The position numbers and the translations under genes were made by a program. Below are positions 8,101 through 16,600 of a stretch of 64,000 nt of DNA, one piece after another (within the stretch, counting starts at the first letter, position 1; every line of letters starts with the position of its first letter). The DNA is from Bacteroidota bacterium (GTDB taxonomy: Bacteria > Bacteroidota > Bacteroidia > AKYH767-A > 2013-40CM-41-45). The stretch lies in the NCBI GenBank assembly GCA_004295015.1, contig SHNE01000032.1, forward strand, positions 1 to 64,000, read 5' to 3'. Below the pieces are notes generated by a model. That model saw only the letters and a list, made by a program, of their open reading frames with translations. It was not told the DNA's origin and searched no databases.

Positions 8101-11100
8101 TAGCCGGATTGGTTCCGAAGTAAATGCCAGCTCAAATTCCATTACTATGGATGTTGGCTCATCCTTGCCGGCAGCAGTATCGATTGCACAAACCACCGGA
8201 TCAAATCCTCAGTGTATTGGGGCAACGGCAACTTTTACAGCAACACCCACTAATGGTGGATCCACTCCTTCTTATCAATGGAAAGTGAATGGAACCAATG
8301 TAGGAACAAATAGCAATTTGTATACAACGACTTCGTTGACCAATGGTCAGACTGTTACTTGTGTCATGACTTCCAGTTCAGGTTGCGCTACAGGAAATCC
8401 GGCAACTTCGAATGCAATTGCAATGACTGTCAATTCGCCGTCGACTGCTTCCGTGGCAATTGCAATTACTTCCGGATCTAACCCGCAATGTGCCGGTGCG
8501 ACAATAACATTTACTGCTACTCCGACAAATGGCGGTCCGACACCTTCTTATCAGTGGAAGGTTAACGGCACAAATGTCGGAACCAATAGCTCCGTTTATA
8601 CTACTACGTCTTTGACGAATGGACAAGCAGTCACTTGCGTAATGACATCCAATGCTGCCTGTGTTTCAGGAAGCCCGGCAACTTCGAATGCAATATCTAT
8701 GACTGTAAATACCCCTGTTACGGCTTCAGTTTCAATTGCACTAACATCCGGAAACAATCCGCAATGCTCCGGTGCCTCTGCAACATTCACGGCATCACCT
8801 ACGAACGGAGGCTTAGCCCCATCGTATCAATGGAAAGTGAATGGGACCAATGTTGGAATTAATAGTGCAAGCTACACTACAACCTCTTTGACCAATGGTC
8901 AGGTGGTTACCTGTGTTATGACCTCAAATGCATCCTGTGTTTCAGGAAACCCGGCAACATCCAATTCCATTACTATGGTAGTTAATTCTGCTGTGACAGC
9001 CTCAGTTCTAATCGCCCAAACCGGAGGGGCAAATCCACAATGTGCCGGTCTTTCTGCAACATTCACTGCAACACCAACAAATGGGGGAGCTTCTCCCTCG
9101 TACCAATGGAAAGTTAATGGGACCAATGTTGGAACTAATAGTGCTACATACACTACCACAGCTTTAACAAATGGACAAGCTGTTACTTGTGTCATGACAT
9201 CCAATGCCAGCTGTGTTTCAGGAAGCCCGGCAACTTCGAATACTATTTCAATGTCAATTAACCCGGCCGTAACAGCATCGGTAAGTATCTCTGTAAGCCC
9301 ATCCGATACGTTCTGTGCAGGTACATCTGTAACGCTTACCGCAACACCGGTAAATGGTGGGACTTCACCTGCATATCAATGGAAACGGAATGGATTAAAT
9401 ATCTCAGGGACAAATTCTACTTTCACAGCTGTGTCCTTCTCAGACGGTAATCAGCTCACCTGTGAAATGACAAGTAATGCTGAATGTGTTTCCGGTAGTC
9501 CAGCTCTTTCAAATATAATTACCATGACTGTTTATCCAAATGTCACTGCCGGTGTTGGGATTACATCAAGCCCTTCCACATCAATATGTGCAGGAACAAA
9601 TGTTACTGTTACTGCAGCTCCTTCAAATGGTGGAATCACTCCTTCATACCAATGGAAATTGAACGGAACAAATGTCGGAACAAACAGTATTACCTATTCG
9701 AATAGCGCATTAAGTAACGGTGATAATATTCGGTGTGAAATGACAAGTAATGCGAATTGCGTTTCGGGAAGTCCTGCTACTTCCAATATTGAATATTATA
9801 ATGTTACTCCTGCGACAACTGCTACCGTATCTATTGCATTGACAACAGGAACGAATCCAATGTGTAGTGGAGCTTCTTCAACGTTTACGGCAAGCCCGGT
9901 CAATGGAGGAGTTTCACCAATCTATCAATGGAAGGTGAATGGAACTAATGTTGGAACCAATAGTGCTACATTCACGACATCAACATTAACTAACGGACAA
10001 GTTGTTAGTTGTGTGATGACATCTAATGCTGCCTGCGTCACAGGAAGTCCTGCCACATCGAATTCGATATCAATAACGGTGAATGCGAATGTGACAGCTT
10101 CCGCAACTATTTCACAAACGGCTGGAACAAATCCGCAATGTGCAGGGGCAACAGTAACATTTTCTGTGATGCCAACCAATGGTGGAAGTAATCCGATTTA
10201 TCAGTGGAAAGTTAATGGAACGAATGTAGGTGTCAACGGAGCAACGCATTCCACAAATACTCTAAACAACGGGCAAATAGTTAGCTGTGTTATGACTTCA
10301 GATGCAGCATGTGTGAGCGCTAACCCGGCAACATCAAATTCAATTACAATGGGTGTGAATGCACCTCCTGTCATTGCTTCCTTTACACCCTTGGGTGGTG
10401 GTGCCGGTACATCGGTGATTATTTCCGGCTCAGGATATATTAATGTTACATCTGTTAAATTTAATGGACTAAACGCTGCCTTTACGGTAGATAATTCCGG
10501 ACAAATTACAGCTACCGCTCCCGCCGGAGTAAGTACAGGTTTGATTTCTGTCACAACACCATGTGGAACGGCTAATAGCTCTTCTAATTTTAATAGTTCA
10601 GTTTCCCTGAATGTAAAAGTCTTTATCGAAGGGTTTTATACAGGGACAGGACAAATGACAGGTGTTTTATCGCCTACTGTTTGTGACACAATTATAGTAA
10701 GCCTTGCAAGCACCGTTTCTCCGTTCATTATCGATTATACTGTTAAAGGTACAATCAACAGGAGTGGAGATGGTACGTTTAATTTCCCTGGTGCTGCATT
10801 TGGAAAAGCGTTCTACCTTGTAATTAATCACCGTAACACTTTGGAAACCTGGAGTGCAGCACCTCTATCGCTTCCTGCAGCTGTAAATAGTTATAATTTT
10901 ACGACATCAGCAGCACAGGCTTATGGAAATAATATGGTTAATTTGGGCGGTGTGTTTGGTATTATTAGCGGGGATGTTAATCAGGATGGCCTGATTAATT
11001 CAAGCGATATTCTGGATATGGAAAACTCACTTCAGTTGATGACAATCGGTTATTATCCTTATGATTTAAATGGAGATAATCTGGTCGAGGCCGCAGATTT

Positions 11101-11146
11101 TAGTTTGATTGAGAATAATGTTGGAAAGACTAAACTAAAGCCATAA
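5186..11146 (+). CDS. Giant secreted repeat protein with dockerin-like C-terminus
   Basis: The protein has 1986 aa. A signal peptide covers residues 1-20 (NVFAQ). Residues 80-530 form a propeller-like region with aromatic and Asp-rich strands. Eleven Ig/PKD-like repeats of about 91 aa follow (residues 536-1725), each with a cysteine pair and a TNGG...YQWKVNGTNVGTN core. Repeat 3 is interrupted by an inserted beta-sandwich of roughly 190 aa. Then comes an IPT/TIG domain (about 1730-1805). The C-terminal module ends in two EF-hand-like loops, DVNQDGLINSSD and DLNGDNLVEAAD, as in type I dockerins. There is no YPNP/GxY(Y/F) type A tail, unlike most of its neighbours, so anchoring may differ. It is likely a calcium-stabilised surface or adhesion protein. 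Confidence 0.85.
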   Translation: MRKNYFLLFLIFLMSNVFAQNQEVFNTGGVIIADEFHISKPLSEIAKEFPVDENKVYIKKESGDRKHRKAQEFPRTVADGPEFGNDPAVMQREMGTVPGRAPIANWAGQTASGFRPYDPSGAPGPNHYIQMINSTTFKVYNKSTGAVLLTATLGNLWSPATANNGDPIVMYDKAADRWFLAQFGSSSDKKIYIAISTTSDPLGTYYTYTYTSPLFPDYLKFGVWSDGYFMTSNQSTQKVFACDRTAMLAGTPGAKSIYINFSPPKSGFFCPLPGDAADGTLPPPGTPCPIFSYSDNGWGGSYVDAINIYQMTVDWVPTTPTGSITLKANLSPAAFDASYDSNWDDVDQPGTTQKLDGIGGVFMYRAQWRSWDGYNTILLNWGVKISATQRSIKWVELRQDQTTTAWSIYQEGVYTPDAATRWMGGIAMDVNGSIGLSYLKSDATSIYPGLYYTGRRSCDPLGTLPITESLAIAGTGSQTGGVNRVGDYAQTSLDPDGITFWHTSEYMGGSSGASAARTRIFSYQLPSCGNTAVVNISVTSGSNPTCTGASMTFTASPTNGGTTPSYQWKVNGSNVGTNSSTYTTSSLTNGQVVTCVMTSNLPGVIGSPATSNSITITVSPTVTPSVSIALTTGTNPSCAGTSLTFTASPTNGGTTPSYQWKLNGANVGTNSATYTTSSISNGQIVTCVMTSNAICTSTSTATSNGITLTINAVISPTVSISQTSGTNPQCNGASSTFTATVSNGSGTSYFWKVDGTSVGTNSSTYTTSSLTDGQVVTCDITSTPNCAATQTITLGTGTGTNTTSSDLAVAYPSYYGSGRQQYLILASELSGLGLTAGDIHSIGFTINGTLGNPATLNDYEIKIGNTPDAFLTAAFLTPAFTTVFGPVNYTPTLSSLNTHNFINPYYWDGSTNIIIDICFSNLVVGVTAYQNYQTNTAFVSTVYRQVDGSGGAGICTTTTTTGTGSKRPNMVFSRIGSEVNASSNSITMDVGSSLPAAVSIAQTTGSNPQCIGATATFTATPTNGGSTPSYQWKVNGTNVGTNSNLYTTTSLTNGQTVTCVMTSSSGCATGNPATSNAIAMTVNSPSTASVAIAITSGSNPQCAGATITFTATPTNGGPTPSYQWKVNGTNVGTNSSVYTTTSLTNGQAVTCVMTSNAACVSGSPATSNAISMTVNTPVTASVSIALTSGNNPQCSGASATFTASPTNGGLAPSYQWKVNGTNVGINSASYTTTSLTNGQVVTCVMTSNASCVSGNPATSNSITMVVNSAVTASVLIAQTGGANPQCAGLSATFTATPTNGGASPSYQWKVNGTNVGTNSATYTTTALTNGQAVTCVMTSNASCVSGSPATSNTISMSINPAVTASVSISVSPSDTFCAGTSVTLTATPVNGGTSPAYQWKRNGLNISGTNSTFTAVSFSDGNQLTCEMTSNAECVSGSPALSNIITMTVYPNVTAGVGITSSPSTSICAGTNVTVTAAPSNGGITPSYQWKLNGTNVGTNSITYSNSALSNGDNIRCEMTSNANCVSGSPATSNIEYYNVTPATTATVSIALTTGTNPMCSGASSTFTASPVNGGVSPIYQWKVNGTNVGTNSATFTTSTLTNGQVVSCVMTSNAACVTGSPATSNSISITVNANVTASATISQTAGTNPQCAGATVTFSVMPTNGGSNPIYQWKVNGTNVGVNGATHSTNTLNNGQIVSCVMTSDAACVSANPATSNSITMGVNAPPVIASFTPLGGGAGTSVIISGSGYINVTSVKFNGLNAAFTVDNSGQITATAPAGVSTGLISVTTPCGTANSSSNFNSSVSLNVKVFIEGFYTGTGQMTGVLSPTVCDTIIVSLASTVSPFIIDYTVKGTINRSGDGTFNFPGAAFGKAFYLVINHRNTLETWSAAPLSLPAAVNSYNFTTSAAQAYGNNMVNLGGVFGIISGDVNQDGLINSSDILDMENSLQLMTIGYYPYDLNGDNLVEAADFSLIENNVGKTKLKP
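6791..10359 (+). repeat. Eleven ~273-nt repeats coding 91-aa Ig-like units
   Basis: These repeats lie inside the 1986-aa protein. Units begin near 6791, 7064, 7336, 8179, 8455, 8731, 9001, 9277, 9553, 9829 and 10105. Each encodes a cysteine about 10 residues in (NPQCAGA) and another in the CVMTS or CEMTS strand. Units 4-7 are most alike; units 8 and 9 are more diverged (SPS in place of TSGTN). The gap between units 3 and 4 is the inserted domain. Confidence 0.85.
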
Positions 11147-11165
11147 ATAAAAATGTTTTTTTTTG

Positions 11166-11196
11166 AAGCACCGTTTTTCGAAACGGTGCTTTTTTT
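11166..11196 (+). terminator. Rho-independent terminator after the 1986-aa gene
   Basis: An 11-bp perfect stem (aagcaccgttt / aaacggtgctt) with a TTCG tetraloop is followed by a run of T, 20 nt after the stop codon. Confidence 0.92.
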
Positions 11197-11360
11197 GTTA
11201 AGTGTTATCGGTTTTTTTTCTGTTTAAATCCATCAATACCTATAATAACTTTATGTGATTACGGCTTTTGAGCTTTGATCATATACAGATTTTCTAAAAG
11301 TTTAAAAGCCGTCTAAAATTTTTACAGCCAATGGCCGGATAAAAAATCTTACTAACGCAT

Positions 11361-11391
11361 TTTCAGAAAGCGTTTTGATTGAGTATTTTTG
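11361..11391 (+). promoter_or_regulatory. Bacteroidota-type promoter for prfC
   Basis: TATTTTTG (11384-11391) fits the -7 consensus TAnnTTTG. TTTC (11361-11364) lies 19 nt upstream, one mismatch from the -33 TTTG. It would give a leader of about 70 nt. Confidence 0.5.
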
Positions 11392-11470
11392 TCGGCCGAT
11401 TAAGATTTGCCTTTGAAGATAGACTGATAGGAATATCCAAATGTGAGCTTTTTAGGTTTATTTCGACTAC

Positions 11471-13081
11471 ATGTCATTAGAAAAGGAAATATCCAAGCGA
11501 AGAACATTCGCTATCATCAGTCACCCGGATGCCGGTAAAACTACTCTCACAGAGAAGTTTCTCCTTTTTGGCGGTGCAATTGTAACAGCAGGTGCGGTAA
11601 AAAGTAACAAGATCCGTAAAGCTGCCACCTCGGATTTCATGGAAATTGAAAAGCAAAGAGGGATATCTGTAGCGACCTCTGTGATGGGTTTTGACTATAA
11701 CGGAATGCGGGTAAATATTCTTGATACTCCCGGTCACAAAGATTTTGCGGAGGATACTTACCGCACACTTACAGCGGTCGATTCTGTAATCCTTGTAGTT
11801 GATTGTATAAAAGGAGTAGAGGAGCAGACAGAGAAATTAATGAGTGTGTGCAGAATGCGAAATACTCCGGTGATCATTTTTATCAATAAATTAGACAGAG
11901 AAGGGAAAGACCCCTTTGATTTGCTTGATGAGCTTCAGGAAAAACTTCAGATACATGTACGTCCTCTTACATGGCCAATTGGCGGAGGAAGTAGTTTTCA
12001 AGGAGTGTATAATTTGTACCAAAAGGAACTCAATATTTTTGAACCCAATAAAACAGGAATTTCAGAAAACAAAGCAAAAATTGTTGATCTGGCCGATGAG
12101 AAAATGACGGAATTTATTGGCAAAATGGAAACTGAGAAGTTACGGGATGATGTTCATTTAATTGAGGATCTTTTTGAACCTTTCAATGAGGAGTTATACC
12201 GCGACGGATTAATTGCTCCTGTGTTTTTCGGTAGTGCTATCAATAATTTTGGTATTCAGGAATTGCTCGAAACATTTTTGAAAATTGCTCCTCCTCCTTC
12301 AAGTCGTGAGTGTATTGAGAGAACTGTTGATGCAAGGGAGCCAAAGTTTTCAGGATTTGTTTTTAAAATTCATGCCAATCTCGATCCGAATCACAGAGAC
12401 AGGATTGCCTTTTTAAAAATCTGCTCAGGTAAATTTGAAAGAAATAAATTTTACTGGCATACACGTCTGAATAAAAAAATACGGTTTAGCAATCCTACAA
12501 GTTTTATGGCGAATGAGAAAACCTTAATTGAAGAGGCATATCCGGGAGACGTTATCGGATTGTACGACAACAGCGTATTTAAAATTGGTGATACTTTATC
12601 AGAAGGAGAGTCGCTTCACTTCAAAGGCATACCGAGTTTTTCTCCTGAGATTTTTAAAGAATTGGAGAACAGGGATCCTTTCAAAACTAAACAACTCGAA
12701 AAGGGAATTCAACAATTGACTGAAGAAGGAGTTGCTCAATTATTTACTCAACAGCCGGGAAACCGTAAAATTGTAGGAACGGTTGGAGAGCTCCAGTTCG
12801 ACGTGATTAAGTTTCGTCTTGAACATGAGTATGGTGCCAAATGTGATTTCCGGCCTCTCAATTATAAAAACGCTTATTGGGTGACAGGAAATACCCCCGC
12901 TGCCTTACAACATTTTTTACGTGACCGGGCTTCTCTAATTGCATTTGACAAAGAGGACAGACCGGTATATTTGTCAGAAAGTGACTGGATGCTGAATATG
13001 ATAAAACAAAGCTTTTCGGAGATTCAGTTTCACTCCACTTCTGAATTTAGTGAGACGAAAGTCGGCTTAGTGAAGTCATAA
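11471..13081 (+). CDS. prfC: Peptide chain release factor 3 (RF3)
   Basis: This 536-aa translational GTPase recycles class 1 release factors from the ribosome after termination. G motifs are intact: G1 SHPDAGKT at residues 17-24, the switch I region RGISVATS near 63-70, G3 DTPGHKD at 85-91 and G4 NKLD at 139-142. The rest shows the domain II barrel and RF3-specific C-terminal domain ([18 protein letters not shown]). Length is normal for the family. The start at 11471 gives the usual opening, a short charged helix then [17 protein letters not shown]. It is a single gene with its own probable promoter, following a strong terminator. Confidence 0.97.
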   Translation: MSLEKEISKRRTFAIISHPDAGKTTLTEKFLLFGGAIVTAGAVKSNKIRKAATSDFMEIEKQRGISVATSVMGFDYNGMRVNILDTPGHKDFAEDTYRTLTAVDSVILVVDCIKGVEEQTEKLMSVCRMRNTPVIIFINKLDREGKDPFDLLDELQEKLQIHVRPLTWPIGGGSSFQGVYNLYQKELNIFEPNKTGISENKAKIVDLADEKMTEFIGKMETEKLRDDVHLIEDLFEPFNEELYRDGLIAPVFFGSAINNFGIQELLETFLKIAPPPSSRECIERTVDAREPKFSGFVFKIHANLDPNHRDRIAFLKICSGKFERNKFYWHTRLNKKIRFSNPTSFMANEKTLIEEAYPGDVIGLYDNSVFKIGDTLSEGESLHFKGIPSFSPEIFKELENRDPFKTKQLEKGIQQLTEEGVAQLFTQQPGNRKIVGTVGELQFDVIKFRLEHEYGAKCDFRPLNYKNAYWVTGNTPAALQHFLRDRASLIAFDKEDRPVYLSESDWMLNMIKQSFSEIQFHSTSEFSETKVGLVKS

Positions 13082-13280
13082 GTTTAACCTTTATTTAGTT
13101 GATCAGACAGTACCCTTATAGGTCGCATCGGCACCATAATGCGGTGCCAGCCTGAGGATGATTTTGGCCATTTTCACAGAGCATTTCACGGATATTTTTT
13201 ATTCTTTAATGATGTATTTATTCCTAAATTTTGAGTAATTACACTATGAGTTAATCTCCCTTTGTCATTCACCAATCGGC

Positions 13281-13312
13281 TTTGAAAATTTCGAAAAAAA
13301 TGACTATATTTG
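13281..13312 (+). promoter_or_regulatory. Consensus Bacteroidota promoter overlapping the next start
   Basis: TTTG (13281-13284), a 20-nt spacer and TATATTTG (13305-13312) match the -33/-7 consensus perfectly. Transcription would start near 13318-13320, at or next to the ATG at 13319. Confidence 0.7.
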
Positions 13313-13318
13313 GTTTGT

Positions 13319-13660
13319 ATGAAGTCATTCATGGTGCTTTTTCTTTTTGTTTTTTTTGCGTTCTGTCACACACAATCGTTGGCAGGAGCAGGGCATGTGC
13401 TTATTAATTTACCTGACTTAAACGAAAAACAAATTGATAGTGTGAGGACCTGGTTTAGCCCGGATAGCACTATTGTGGAATCAGGCTTTTGCGTAGACAA
13501 TAAATTATTGATGATCCGGCTTTTGGATAAAAACAAAGTAAGCATTGACCAGATTTATGTTCGTTTAAAGAGTCATGGAATTGAAAAATTTTTTTTAAAG
13601 GATGAAATTTCCTTAGACCGCTTTCATCAAAATTGCAGGAGCTTTATTGCTTTTCCATAA
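13319..13660 (+). CDS. Small exported protein, possible ferredoxin-like fold
   Basis: This protein of about 113 aa has a signal peptide (FMVLFLFVFFAFCHTQSLA) and a mature part of about 90 aa. The mature part alternates strand-helix-strand-strand-helix-strand (HVLINLP, EKQIDSVRTWF, STIVESGFCVD, KLLMIRLL, SIDQIYVRLKSHGI, KFFLK), which suggests a small ferredoxin-like fold such as HMA-type domains. The CxxC metal motif of true HMA domains is absent. Two ATGs are possible: 13319 and 13331. The first sits at the predicted transcription start, so translation may be leaderless or begin at 13331. The gene ends 12 bp before the CUB adhesin gene, so the two are probably cotranscribed. I cannot assign a function. 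Confidence 0.7.
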   Translation: MKSFMVLFLFVFFAFCHTQSLAGAGHVLINLPDLNEKQIDSVRTWFSPDSTIVESGFCVDNKLLMIRLLDKNKVSIDQIYVRLKSHGIEKFFLKDEISLDRFHQNCRSFIAFP

Positions 13661-13672
13661 TTAATCATAAGC

Positions 13673-16600
13673 ATGAATACTAAAAAACATATTAGACTGT
13701 CGGAGCTTGTGCAGACTTGCTTTCGACTCTTGCTGTTTTTTATTGTATTGATTCATGCAGAAGTTGCCGTTTCTCAAACTACGCTCATTTCTCCTACTGT
13801 GAATAATGGAGGGTTCGAATCAGGAGCGGCAGGCTGGAACATAGTGAATGCTTCTCAAACAAATCAATGGTTTGTCGGTACAGCATCTGTTTGCTCCGGA
13901 GTTCAGGCTGCTTTCGTCGGTACTGCAAGCACAAACAATACTTATACTAACACCGTTACTTCTACTGTGTATATATACAGGGATATCACATTTCCTGCAG
14001 GCCAAACTTATATAAACCTGACTTTTGATTTTAAGGGACAAGGCGAAAGCACCTATGATTACATGCGTGTGTTTCTTATTTCTACCGCCACAACTCCTGT
14101 TGCCGGAACAGTTCTTGCCACCGGACAAATTGGATCGACTTACTATAATCTTGTTGGATCTTGTACCAATTATTCTGTTATCATCCCGGCAAGTGCAGCA
14201 GGAACAACGCAGCGATTGGTTTTTATGTGGAGAAATGACGCGTCGCTAGGATCCAATCCTCCTGCAACAATTGACAATGTCACTATAATCAGTAGTCTTC
14301 CTCCTCCACCAAATTGTGCAGGGATTGTTTCACCCGCAAATGCAGCTACAGGACTTTGTACCTCAGGCAATGTCTTCAATTGGACAGCGCCGGGATCCGG
14401 TGGAACTCCTTCAGGCTATAAATTATTCTTTGGTACAAATTTCCCTCCTACAAATATTGTAAATGGAACGAACCTTGGAAATGTATTGACCTACACGCCA
14501 CCGGCACTTAGTGCCAACACAACGTATTACTGGCAGGTAGTTCCTACTAATGCAGTAGGCGATGCCACATCTTGTACTGTTTGGTCGTTTATGACCGGTT
14601 CGGCTTGTGTATTACAAGGTACCGGGACGGTATCAACTTGTTCTGCTACCTTCTTTGATTCCGGAGGACCTACGGCGAATTATTCGAATAGTGAGAGTAG
14701 CATACGAACCATTTGCCCCTCCGCTGCCGGCCAGTATGTGCAGGTAATTTTTAATTCGTTTAACTTAGAGTCGTGCTGTGATTACCTCAGAATATATAAT
14801 GGCAATAGTACTGCCGCACCACTTCTTGGAACATTTGCAGGAACAAATTTGCCTTGCAATATTACTTCTTCTGCTGCGAATGGCTGTCTTACTTTTCAGT
14901 TTTATTCTGATGGTTCAGTAAATTATTTTGGATGGGATGCAACAATTAGCTGTGTTGCCTCACCCGGCTCTTCCCTGCCGGGAAGTGTTTGTAGCACCGC
15001 ACCTGTTGTTACATCTCCCTATAGTGCCACTGGTCATAATACTGCTTGTTACGGAAATGATTACAGTAATGCCAGTATTGGTTCATGCGGAACTTTATAC
15101 GAATCAGGGGAAGATCGTGTGTATGCCTACAGCGCCTCCGGTCCCGAATGCCTTAATGTTACACTTACCAATGCAAGCACGACTTATATAGGTTTTCAGG
15201 TATATAGCGGTTGTCCCGGAACTGCCGGAGCAATTTGTATCGGATCCAAAGGTGGATCGACACCTTTGAGCGGATCCTTTGCGATTCCCTCTGCCGGAAT
15301 ATATTACATTGTTGTCGATACATGGGCATCACCTTCTTCAGCATCCTATGATATTTCGATTCTCTCATCAGGATCTACACCTGCAAATGATCTTCCTTGC
15401 AATGCAAGCCCACTGCCTTTAAATGTAAATACTGCCGGAACGAATTCTTGTGCAGGTGGTGCATCTGAACCTGCAGTTCCTTCATGCTGGTCAAGCGGAA
15501 CCTTGAATACTGTATGGTATAGTGTTGTCATTCCTTCATCCGGAAGAATTCGAATTCGTACCACGCTCGGAACACTTTCCAATACCCAAATAGCATTGTA
15601 TTCAGGTCCATGTACAGCACCTGCATTCGTAGCATGTAATTTGAATGCTCCTGCTTGCGGAAGCTCATCCTATACGAACTCAGAATTAGTAGCAACCGGA
15701 TTAAGTGCAGGTTCAACTTACTTTATTCGTGTTGATGGTTCCGGTGATTTGACGGGTACTTTTGACGTGATGGTTGTTGATGACCTTGTAGGTTTTCCCC
15801 CATCCCTTGGACAAGAATGTGTCAGCCCAAGTCCTGTATGTACGCAATCTGTGTTGGTCGGAAATCCCGGTTATCAGGCTTATGGAAATAATTGTGACTT
15901 CCAGGGCGGTGGTGGAAATTGTTTATCTTCAGGAGAAAGAGGTTCCGCCTGGTATTCAATTCCAATTAATGCAAACGGTAACCTTACTTTTGATTTAATT
16001 CCAAATGATTGGGCCGGTGCACCAAGCACCACAGCAACTGATTACGATTTTGCCATCTGGAAAATCACCGGTGCAGGTGCAACTTCATGTGCAAGTATTG
16101 CTTCAGGTGCTGCACCTGTGAGATGCAATTATAATTATTTAGGTCTGACAGGATTGAATGGTGCTGCAGCCGGTACATCGCCTGCAGCGTATCCCGGTTT
16201 CGGATCAGCTTATGAAGCCGCATTGCCGGTACTTTCAGGTGAAGTTTATGTTCTCGTTATTTCAAATTTCTCAAATAGTACTTCCGGCTTTACTTTAAAT
16301 TTTGGAACAGGCTCTCCAATAGCTTATACCGGCTCTGCAAGTTCGGTGGTATGGACCGGAGGTACGAATACTCAGTGGGCGATTCCAACTAATTGGGGTG
16401 GTTGTAATAGTCCTGTTTGTGGAGTGAGTGCAACAGTGGCACCTTCTTCCTTCAATCAGCCAACACTTGTTGCCGGACATCATTATGTAAAAGACCTAAC
16501 CATAAATACAGGATCTACATTAACACTTCAGGCGGGGGCAATACTTCATATATGTGGTAATTATTTAAATCAAGGTTCATTGAATGCTAACCCTGCATCT

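Larger units (their letters stand above)
11147..11470. other. Intergenic region before prfC
   Basis: These 324 bp hold the terminator at 11166-11196 and a likely prfC promoter at 11361-11391. I see no gene. Confidence 0.6.

Noticed and set aside
13130..13148. Hairpin ggcacc / ggtgcc after prfC
   Set aside because: Six-bp stem without a following T run; may be a weak terminator but not supported.
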